Shown: piece by piece, positions 55,742-64,000 of the stretch
Numbering within the stretch: position 1 is the stretch's first letter
How the letters are laid out: the number at the start of each line of letters is the position of its first letter
Assembly: GCA_032768795.1 (NCBI GenBank)
Contig: CP136492.1
Coordinates: 682,001 to 746,000, forward strand
DNA length: 64,000 bases
Origin: Tremella fuciformis
Taxonomy: Eukaryota; Basidiomycota; Tremellomycetes; Tremellales; Tremellaceae
Direction of reading: 5' to 3'
Made by a program: the position numbers and the translations under genes
Notes under the pieces: generated by a model
What the model saw: only the letters and a program-made list of their open reading frames with translations
Database searches by the model: none
What the model was told of the DNA's origin: nothing

Positions 55742-58700
55742 ATGATCAAGTGTTGGCTTGTCCATAACATCAATGTGAGCTTTGCCTTCAAGCGATGCAT
55801 GCACATACTGATGCAGAAAGTCCCAGATATTGCAGCAATGCACTGCTCTCGAGGCCAACGCTGTTTGGGTCAGCACACAACTCTCAATGGTGATCACTTT
55901 CGGAAGGCTTCTTCAGGGCGGGGCAGCAGCGACTTCTTCAAAACATGCTCCTTCTGTCGCAAACAACCGCCAGTCCCACTTGCAACACCCCGGTCACGGC
56001 ATGGTCATGCTGAGTGCATCAAATGTGGCTTCACCTTTGCCACTCCTCGATTTCGAGACAATCGAGGTCGCCCACGCAACACATGCCAATCTTGCTTGGA
56101 GCAGCATCACTCCCAATCAGCGCCAGGCACACCCACTCGCACAACCCGGCCATTGCCACCAGTCACCCCAGGCTCTCAGCCTACGCCTGGTACACAGAGA
56201 GGTCTTCCACGCCCGCGCCATGAGGTCACCTCACCAACACCACGTCGCAACCAGGATCTACATCCTGTAGAGCTTGGCCGCCCCACACGAACCAGACGTG
56301 CACCTCAACTGCCCTACGCCACTCCGCCCAGCCCGCCTCAAGGTGCTGCACACCGAGTCACAGAACAGCCACCAGCCCCACCACCACGCCTGGATCGCCA
56401 TGCTGGACAGTCACGCTGCTTCAAGTGCAAGACCTGGAAAGAACATTCCGAGTTTCTCCAAGCAGGGACAGCCTCTCGCCGCTTCAAGACTTGCAGCACC
56501 TGTCGCGAATCCTCCAGAGCAGCCTATCATCGTCGACAACAGTCAACTCAGTCATCCCTCTCAGTCGACATGCTGGGCAATGCCTTCCTGCCCATTCCTG
56601 CAACACCCAACGATCTTGACGACATCTGCCTCTCTGAAGCTGCCATTGGGTGTATTGGGGACTTCCACTCAGCAATGGCAGCTGAGACGATGGAGACTTG
56701 CGAGAACTGCAATGAGAAATGGTTTGGACTCAAGGTCCAACAGGGTAAATGTTCACGTTGTCAAATTGATGGGGAGAAATGGACATCTGCCAACTGTATG
56801 GATCCAGGTCAGTGTCCAGGATTGTATGTGCTTCTCATGACTGACTTCACAGGTCCTTCTCTGCAGGAACTGTGCCGTGCAGCTGGCAGAGCAGTCCCTG
56901 ACTTGCCCTCACAGGTGGAAGAGATGCTCCTCTCTCCCTACCATGTGCTGCTTCAAACATGGCGCGTTGGTGGTGGACAAACCAAATACGGAGGCCACAC
57001 CTGTCTCTATGCCCATGACAGTGGCAGATTCCTCTCTCGACTTCCCCTCACCGTCACCGACCTTGATGTTCTCATCATCAAGCCGACAAATGCCCAAGCC
57101 CCCGCCAACGCTGCCAATCCCTCAGAGGATTTTGCACGCCGACCAGAGTTCCAAGTCCAGCGGTCACGCATTCTCGCAAACCTGCAAGCACTACAACACT
57201 TCCATCCAGCCTTTCAGAATGTCGAGATCAACTGGGAAGCAATCAATTCCCTTCCTGAAAACGGTTCTGTCTTCCATCAGCTGCGGTCTGTCAACTTGGA
57301 GGAGGTGCAGTACAGCGCACCTGAGCCTGACACTGGGCCAGTTGAGCAGGAGTCAGCAGAGGAGACAAGCTTGCCAGAGCTGGCTATACCAAACCTTGGA
57401 GAAGGCAACAATATTGTGGAGGAGATCCGGGAAGCACTGGAACAGGTGGTGGATGGAGGACCACCAGCACCCCTGCTCCTCACTGGACCTGTGCTGCATT
57501 CCACTCCAATCAATGAGCACGACATCAGCAACCCATTCCTCACCAAGGCCTTCCCCTTCCTCTTCCCCACCGGCCAGGGGGATCTGCATCAACAACGGCC
57601 TACCACAATACGTGATTCAGACTACTTCCGTCACCTGCTCTACTATCAGGATGGAAGGTTTGCAAAACACCCTCGATTCCGGTGAGTGCATCTCTCAGCA
57701 TTAAGCCAAGCTGACAGTCAGCTATTATGCCTTCAACTGCATCATGAGGTGGCGAGCAAAACGGCTCTCCTGCTTCTATGTCAGCCGGAATGAAGAGGAC
57801 CGAGCCCTCTCTGCTGCAGACATTGCTGCCATGGTGTCCGACCCAGCCAAGCAGCTGGCATCTCGAGTGCGACGATCAGCAGCCACCTTAACCGGAACAC
57901 CACCCTACTGGGCACAGCAGAGTCGCAATCTTGCTGCAATGATCCGTCAACTGGGCACTCCACATGCTTTCATCACATTCTCAGCTGCGGATCTTCAGTG
58001 GCCAGATCTCCACGTCCACATGCCGGACCAAGCGCTACCAACTATGAGCGAACCTGATCGACAACGCATCAATGCCAAGAACGTCAATGAGAACCCAGCA
58101 ATTGCAGCTTGCTGGTTCTATCGAAGATTTGAGCTGTTCTTGGCCAAGGTCCTCAAACCCCTGCTTGGAATAGAGGACTGGTGGTATCGCTTTGAATGGC
58201 AAAATCGAGGCTCCAGCCATGTCCATGGACTGGTTTGGCTCAAGGGGGCGCCATCCCCAGACACCCTTGATATCAACAATCCGGACAGTGTCCAGGAATT
58301 CCTTGACTTCTGGTCCACCAGAGTGTCAACCATCAATCCTGGAGAGGACATTCCGCCTCATCCAAAGCACCCCTCTGCCCACAGTAGCGACGAAATCATC
58401 TTTCGCTTCAAAGATCTGGCACAGATGCTCAACCGTGTCCAGAGGCACACGAGGTGCACTGCCTATTGTCTTCGCCGCCCAAAAGGATCTCCTCCCAACA
58501 GTCCGCTTGTCTGTCGCTTCAAGTTCCCCAAGGAGCTGGAGACAGAACTCCGACTGGTTGTCAATCCCAACAGAAACAAGCAACTCATCACACCACGCAA
58601 CGACACCCACCTCAACAGTTACAATGCAGTCACTGCACTGGGATGGCGAGCCAACTCCGACATCAGTCCATGCACAGATCCCCGTGCAGTTGCCTCCTAC

Positions 58701-61163
58701 ATCTCCAAGTATGCTTCAAAATGCGAAAAACCATCCAACAACTTTGGCGAGATAATGCAGGCTATCTCAACCCGCCTGGAGCAAGAAACATCTTCACGAA
58801 TTGTCTTCCAGAAGATGCTCAGCCGCATTGTCACCGAGAGGGATTACAGTGCTCAGGAAGTCTGTCATCAGCTCTTTGGTCGACATATGATGTCTGCATC
58901 ACGAGAGTTTGGCACACTCTGCATACTGGAAAAGAGACAGAGACGCCTGAGGCAGAGGCAGGAAGATGAGGGACTGGACCAAGGTGTGGAGGAGCAAGAC
59001 TGGCACGATGCCTACTTGGCACGCCAGCCAGAGCATGAGGGCATCAGCCTGTACGAATGGTTTCAATTCTACCGGAAACAAGGTCGCAACGCCACTCGAA
59101 GGAAGCACCCAAAGATCATCATTCTCTGGCCGCTGTATTATCCATCAGACCCTCAGTCTGAGGATCACCAAAACTGGTGCCGGGCAAAGTTACTACTCCA
59201 CCATCCTCATCGACACCCTTCAGAGCTCAAGCTTGATGACGAATCCTGGACAGAAGCTTTTTCTCGCTGTACTGAGGACCACCCAGAGGGGCACCAAGAC
59301 ACATTGCCCAAGCGACCCATCCGTCAACAACAGGGTGACAATGAAAACGACAGTGACTCAGAGTTTTCTGAGGGTGAAGAAGTCAATGACCACGAGCTTG
59401 ATGACTGGCAAGTTCTGGCTGGAATGGGCCCTCAGTTTGATGAAGATGGGTGGAATGGGCCACTGCTTGGAGCACGTGATATTGATACTTCCCACGATTG
59501 GGAAGCAGTGGGGAGGGAGTGGGGATCAGATGGTATAGGAGAGAGGGCAAGCTACTTAGAAACCGAACGCAAGAAGGTGAGCAGTGGCCTACAATCCACT
59601 GCATACTGTGAGCTGACCAAGCAGTCTCAGCCTTCTGTAGCTCGCAACACTGTCGATCCCCAACTACTCAACACCACACAGCGCCTCATCTTTGACAAGG
59701 TCTTGCGCCATGCCAACCGTCTGCTCTCTGGAGAGTCAGTCCCTCAAATACTCCTCAACATCGATGGGACAGCAGGAACAGGCAAATCCTTCCTCATTGA
59801 CGCCATATCCCAAGCTCTTCAAGGGCTCCAATCTGGGCAGCACAACAATCTCGACTTCAGCACAAATCCCATTGTCCGCCGGCTTGCCCCCACGGGTGTG
59901 GCGGCATTCAACATTGCTGGTTCAACATACCATGCTGCCCTTGGTCTTGGAGGCTCAATAGAGGAAAGTCATGACAAGCTTGGAGAGGGAAAGCTTGCCA
60001 GCCTCCAGGAAGAGTGGCATGGGACACGATACCTCATCATTGATGAGAAAAGCATGGTTGGAAGGGCGGCCTTGGGGAGAATCAACCTTGCTCTTGGTCA
60101 AATCTTTCCGTCGACAGCGTACTTGCCCTTTGCCGGTCTGTCTGTCCTGCTCATTGGCGACTTTGGTCAACTGCCCCCTGTGGGAGACACTCCACTGTAC
60201 AACACTGCACGCTCGACAAAAACCTCCTATCTAGGCAGGCTCAGCAACATTGGCCGAGATATCTACCTTGCTTTCACTGAGAGCGTTCAGCTTGATGCTG
60301 TTATGAGGCAGGAAGGCTCCGACCCTACCACCACTGCCTTCAAAGCAACCCTTGCTCGCCTGCACACCGGGACACCTCAACAGGAGGACTACACCCTTCT
60401 GTCCTCTCGCTTCTGGGGGAACCTTTCCCCGGCATCTCAGCAGGCCTTTCAAGATGCTGTATGTCTTTGTGCAACAAAGCAGAGTGTCTCCGAGATCAAC
60501 CTACACACTTTGGCTCGCTCTGGACAGCCTGTACTGCGCTCTCTGGCTCAGCACACAGGGGTAGGAGCAGCCCAGGCTTCAGAGGAACAGGCACAGGGGC
60601 TTGCTCCTGCTGTCTTCCTCATGATTGGTGCTCAAGTCATGCTTTCTCGCAACCTCTGGATCGAGCAGGGATTGGTCAATGGCACCAGGGGCACAGTATA
60701 TCAGATTGGGCTCTCACCATCTGAGCCTCCTCATCAATCTGTTCCTTCTGTGGTCATGGTCGCCTTCCCATCCTACACTGGACCAACACCCTGGCACACC
60801 ACAGACAACATACCACTGGTTCCCATTGTGCCCCATACAGCCAGATGGGAGACAACAAACGGGCAGCGGTGCTCTCGACGCCAGCTGCCACTGCAGCTTG
60901 CATTTGCTATCACCATACACAAATCACAGGGTATGACGCTGGACAAGGCAGTGATTGATCTTGGTTCAGCCGACTTCTCAACGGGATTGACATTTGTGGC
61001 AATCTCAAGAGCAAGATCTCTGGAGGGCCTTGCTTTCAAGCCAGGCTTTGATTGGGCAAGATTGAACAGCTTGAACACAGAGAGTAGAAGGGGGGGAGTA
61101 TCAGGACGTGTATTGGCAGCAAGGGATGCGTCTAGACGTCAGATGCTTCAGATGACAGAATAA
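55742..61163 (+). CDS. Helitron RepHel protein (HUH Rep endonuclease plus PIF1-type helicase)
   Basis: Two exons (55742-57681 and 57722-61163) give 1,793 residues; the intron restores [15 protein letters not shown]. The N-terminus has CxxC zinc-finger-like repeats (CSFCRKQ, CIKCGF, CQSCLEQ, CFKCKTW, CSTCRES) and then [10 protein letters not shown] and CSRCQ. The Helitron-like N region ([13 protein letters not shown]) leads to the Rep domain: [30 protein letters not shown] (HUH-type His pair) and [12 protein letters not shown] (two Tyr four apart). The helicase part has [17 protein letters not shown] (Walker A), [36 protein letters not shown] and [20 protein letters not shown]. All catalytic motifs are present with no stop, so the protein looks functional. 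A possible in-frame intron lies at 59577-59630. Confidence 0.93.
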
Positions 61164-61294
61164 ATGTATAGAGAAAAAGATGAATGACAATGCATAGGTA
61201 GACTGAATAAAAGTTGATCAAGCATGACTCTGAGTGTTTGATGCATCAGCTGAATCTCAAGTTCATGGGGTGTATGCATGTCATTGTGCTCTCT

Positions 61295-61830
61295 CTAGCT
61301 ACTAACACTACCTCTATCTGCCTCCATCTCCTGTCTGTAATCATCCCACACAGGATCATCAGCAGCAGGAGTTGGGGGATCTGACCAGGTAGGAGGCTCA
61401 GGGGTGGGGGGAGGAGTGAAGAGAGGAGTTCCAGGTGGGCTTTCTCCTCCTCTGAGTGTTCTCATCTTCCTCAGCCAATCCAGCATCCTACTTTTCCACA
61501 AGGGCAATCTGAAGGTCTGGGGATTGGTGACTGGACCATTGAAGCTACAAGTCAGCTTTGTGTCATGCCAAGAGAGAGCCTGACTCACAAGGACTTCACA
61601 ACAGGTCTTTTGGGCACCCATGGCTTCTTCTCTCCATTGACTTTGCCTGACCCAGGAGGCAGGTAGGATTGTTGCTGGGGTGGGTGATAGGGAGAGTGTC
61701 TGACTGGCTGTGGGCGGCTTTGTTGAGAGCAGGAATGCTTGTGCTCATCATGAGGGTTGGGATGTCGCTTTTTTTGCTCTCTCTGGTGCTGCCTGAGTGC
61801 TTTTTTGAACAAAGCTGACTGGAAAGCCAT
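61295..61830 (-). CDS. Small second protein of the Helitron, function unknown
   Basis: Two exons (61830-61589 and 61544-61295) give 163 residues. It starts MAFQSALFKKALRQHQREQK, is rich in His, Gln and Pro (HPNPHDEHKHSCSQQSRPQP), then has KPWVPKRPVVKS, and after the intron FNGPVTNPQTFRLPLWKSRM and LDWLRKMRTLRGGES, ending with a Pro/Asp/Glu-rich tail. The GTGAGT donor and CTGAC-N-TAG acceptor match host introns. It lies inside the element, convergent with the RepHel gene. I know no family for it. It may be an accessory transposition protein or a captured host fragment. Its start is about 40 bases from the right end of the element. Confidence 0.6.
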
Positions 61831-61922
61831 TCTGATGTAGATGTACAGATGAGAGATGAAAAGTCCAAAATTTTCCGGAGTCAGAGCTACGCCCCATCGG
61901 CGACGCGCCACCGCCGATTTAC

Positions 61923-62235
61923 CTAGTTGGCGAAGGCACGAGCGTGCTGTTCACCTTTCTGCACGTCAGCCCCGTCCACTCGTATCTCAAGATGAGAACG
62001 GGCGGGCGCACCCTAATGAGAAGTCACCCTTCTCCGTGTGCGCAAAGCCTCCCACGCTATCTGGATCGTCGATCTTCCACAGCTCGCTCACGACGCCCCG
62101 GCACACGTTGAGCTTGTAGCTCGTGCCGTACGCCTCGACCTCGTAGTCTTCCTTGGCCGAGGCGAGCGAGGACAGGTCGTAGTGCGTGCCGTCGGGCAGC
62201 GTGAGTGTGCATGGCGATGGTTCGGATTCGGACAT
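61923..62235 (-). pseudogene. 5' part of MRH-domain membrane protein gene, split by a Helitron
   Basis: Two exons (62235-62012 and 61958-61923) encode the first half of an MRH domain: CTLTLPDGTHYDLSSL, YEVEAYGTSYKLNVCRGVV, ELWKIDDPDSVGGFAHTEKG, DFSLG joined to KVNSTLVPSP. The continuation of the domain lies at 55416 leftwards, after the Helitron. The ATG at 62235 gives no signal peptide, although the family normally has one, so an upstream first exon may be missing from my model. The phase at the end of the second exon (two bases of a codon) does not match the start of the exon at 55416 (needs one), so the original gene must have had further coding bases near the insertion point. The promoter is shared with the mitochondrial-protein gene. 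Confidence 0.8.
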
Positions 62236-62441
62236 ATCTGGTCGCCCCCTGTCTGAGTCTCTATCTGGCTTGCGATGGGTCAAGATGTGTCAACGAGAGG
62301 CAGCATTTGGCCGGACGGCTCGTGGTGGAAGTGGAGGGTTGCAGCGGCAATCACCGCCACCCTGCCCACTGCCAAGATGCAAGAGGCAAGAGGTGACAGA
62401 TTCGATTTCTGACTCTCTGTTGCGCACACCTCACATCCAAC

Positions 62442-62979
62442 ATGTTGCAGTCCATCGCGCTCGCGGGCCCATCCCGCCATGTCCGGGCTCAGCTCCCACG
62501 CATGCTGCGGCCCCTCGCGGCTCGCTCCCTCCACACCTCTCGCATGGTGCGGGCGACCGAAGTGCCCCGAGACCCTATGGCCGATCCGGCCCTCCAGGCA
62601 TTCATGGAGAAGGTGCGGAATCATCAAGGTGCCATCGACGCCCTCATAGCGGTCAAAAAGGTCCTGGAGAGCAAAGGTGCGTGGAAGGTCGTACCTAGAT
62701 TTGGTTAAGCTGAAGAGATCACAGGAATTGACATGTCCAAGCCGCCGAGCAGCTTTGAGATGATCCGTCTTGGGATGGATAAAGAGCTGAGACAGGCGGC
62801 GGAAAAGGTGAGGACGGTCTTAAGGAGATGGCACGGAACTGATAGATAGTTTCGGGATGAGCTGGGCAAGGCTGGCGTGGAATTGAACCCCCAAGTCAGC
62901 TTCTCGATTGGTGCTAGGCTCGCAGCTGACGTTGCAGACGATGATGGAGATCTTCGGCAAGATGCGTGGAGCATCATGA
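62442..62979 (+). CDS. Small mitochondrial-type protein, uncharacterised
   Basis: Four exons give about 133 residues. The N-terminus (MLQSIALAGPSRHVRAQLPR, MLRPLAARSLHTSRM) is Arg/Ser/Ala-rich without acidic residues and fits a mitochondrial presequence. The mature part reads DPALQAFMEKVRNHQGAIDA, LIAVKKVLESKGIDMSKPPS, SFEMIRLGMDKELRQAAEK, FRDELGKAGVELNPQTMM and ends EIFGKMRGAS. All three introns join in phase and keep an amphipathic helical pattern. It is a conserved-looking small soluble or matrix-peripheral protein; I do not recognise a named family. The start lies about 200 bases from the divergent MRH gene. Confidence 0.75.
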
Positions 62980-63457
62980 GCCATTTGACTGTTTGACAAC
63001 TATATCGCGAGATCTTTGCCACACGGCGTGGAATGTGTGTGCAAGACCGTTTACGGTGACGTGGATCACCGTTCCCCTCTGCTGTCCGGGCGTCTGACTT
63101 CTTCTGTATCTCTGAGGTCGCGCATGGATACATCATGCCACATCATGCCATCATGTTCACTGTTCACTGGAATCGATTGTCTCGTCTGCCATCTCGGCAG
63201 ATGACCGACGGTCTCGGAGGCAATTTTCCTAATCAGCTCTCCCCTAATCAGTCTAAATGGCACCTCGGCGATGTGAGGCCGCTTTACTAATCTGGGTGGC
63301 CGAGCGGCGGCATTCGTCATCCCGACTTGGTCACGATGCAAGAACACCCAAATATTCGTAACACTCATCACTCATCCCTCCTGCTTCTTGTTCCAGCACA
63401 AGGACTCCGAGGTCGGTCGGTGACTCACCGCGAGTCCCCTCACGTCCTCGTCCGGAC
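62980..63457. other. Intergenic upstream of the bZIP gene
   Basis: A 478-base gap with the 3' end of the mitochondrial-protein gene and the bZIP promoter. A tandem CACATCATGC-like repeat occurs near 63138-63150. No gene is seen. Confidence 0.4.
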
Positions 63458-64000
63458 ATGAGCCCCAATGATCCAGATCTACAGGACAACGATGACCGGT
63501 CGAGCAGGGAAGGCTCGGATGGGCCGGGCGACGAGGACAAGGGCAAATCGTCGTCAGTGCAACTCGGCCGTCGCATGCTGGGTCACTGAGATGTAGCGCC
63601 GTCAGGAAGGCGCAGAACCGTATAGCCCAGCGCGAGTTCAGGATGCGGAAACAGGTCAGCTGGTCCGTGCCCCTTGTCGAGGACCTCAGCTGATGAGTAG
63701 CAATATGTATGTCTGTCCCGGGCGGCAAATGCAAATACGGGTGTGTGCTGAGTGTAGATCCGGGATCTCGAGGCCAAAGTCGAGGTGCTCTCGGGTGACA
63801 AAGAGGAGCGCGTAGAGCTCATGACCCTACTTATACGCAATCTGCTCAAGGAGAACAAGGATCTGCGCAATATGGTCAAGAGCATGGCGGCTTTCGTTGG
63901 GGAGGGCGAGTCCCCTGCCAACTTCCCGAGGCTCGAGCTGACCTGTACACAGGCCTCGGATCGTGCCTACCCAGACTGGGGCTGTCGGCGCCGCAGCTCG
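63458..64000 (+). CDS. AP-1/Yap-like bZIP transcription factor (5' part, cut by window end)
   Basis: Exons are 63458-63552, 63597-63654, a 6-nt exon 63701-63706, and one from 63758 onward with a probable further intron ending at about 63954. The protein starts MSPNDPDLQDNDDRSSREGS, acidic and polar. The basic region KAQNRIAQREFRMRKQQY is completed only by splicing and continues IRDLEAKVEVLSGDKEERVE with heptad leucines (LMTLLIRNLLKENKDL). The spacing NxxxQREFRxR matches the AP-1/Yap branch (family consensus NxxAQRxFR). The expected role is nuclear DNA binding as a dimer, often in stress responses. The regulatory C-terminus lies outside the window. Confidence 0.85.

Larger units (their letters stand above)
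55437..61878 (+). mobile_element. Helitron-type transposon inserted in the MRH gene
   Basis: The element carries a RepHel gene on the plus strand and a second small gene on the minus strand in convergent arrangement. Its base composition and codon use are less GC-rich than the flanking genes. The host gene it interrupts defines the boundaries to within a few tens of bases. The sequence AAAATTTTCCGG occurs in direct orientation at both ends (55451-55462 and 61867-61878), and a related block recurs at 55560-55585. I did not find convincing TC...CTRR termini; the fungal Helitron2/Helentron branch lacks these, so that branch is possible. Exact ends are therefore unresolved and the coordinates are approximate. 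Confidence 0.85.

Noticed and set aside
61295..61298. CTAG considered as a Helitron 3' end (CTRR)
   Set aside because: It is the stop codon context of the small minus-strand gene, with no hairpin just upstream, and the element clearly continues to about 61870 where host MRH sequence resumes.
55451..61878. AAAATTTTCCGG at both ends considered as a 12-bp target-site duplication
   Set aside because: Helitrons do not normally create target-site duplications, and joining the flanks with one full copy puts the MRH frame out by one base. It may instead reflect terminal repeats or chance in an AT-run.
1..64000. CRISPR arrays, rRNA, tRNA genes and bacterial operon features
   Set aside because: No repeat-spacer structure or rRNA-like block was seen. 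tRNA genes could not be excluded by eye in the gene-free stretches; a tRNAscan run would decide.

Overview
The window reads as nuclear DNA of an intron-dense, GC-rich basidiomycete, most likely a Tremellomycete (Cryptococcus/Kwoniella/Saitozyma-like fungus). The evidence is: many 40-55 nt introns with GTNNGT donors and a CTGAC-type branch site just before the AG; the gene families present; a fungal Helitron; and no bacterial features. Taxonomy is inferred from style, not from a marker gene.

Layout. 0.2-6.0 kb: four intronless minus-strand genes of an unrecognised, low-complexity family that look like diverged tandem paralogues. 6.5-9.9 kb: a divergent sulfur pair, a membrane-anchored cysteine synthase-like enzyme (minus) and methylthioribulose-1-phosphate dehydratase (plus), with a CACGTG box between them. 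12.5-16.0 kb: a large nuclear-type regulator resembling RfeG, with a long gene-free leader. 16.8-24.7 kb: casein kinase I, LSM8, the 3'-end-processing endonuclease YSH1/CPSF73 and the PKA regulatory subunit. 25.3-35.7 kb: a Kar9-like protein with a GAR domain, a small unknown gene, the TFIIH helicase RAD3/XPD, complex I subunit NDUFA6 and a dihydroxyacetone-synthase-type transketolase. 37.7-47.5 kb: an MFS transporter, a coiled-coil protein, a conserved fungal nuclear protein, an IQM-like protein and a secreted class-3 lipase homologue that lacks the nucleophile serine. 47.5-52.2 kb: a long gene-free stretch in front of a VelB-like velvet regulator (52.2-54.4 kb).

54.6-62.2 kb holds the most striking structure. 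A roughly 6.4-kb Helitron (RepHel helicase on plus, a small second gene on minus) sits inside a gene for an MRH-domain (mannose-6-phosphate-receptor/Atg27-like) membrane protein, leaving its 5' and 3' parts on either side. The window closes with a small mitochondrial protein and the start of an AP-1-like bZIP factor, cut by the window edge.

Other points of interest are three GC-AG introns, an 11-nt microexon in RAD3, a 6-nt microexon in the bZIP gene, and two long gene-free stretches upstream of regulators. Exon boundaries were deduced by eye from splice consensus, reading frame and family motifs; spans of multi-exon genes include introns. No homology search was run.
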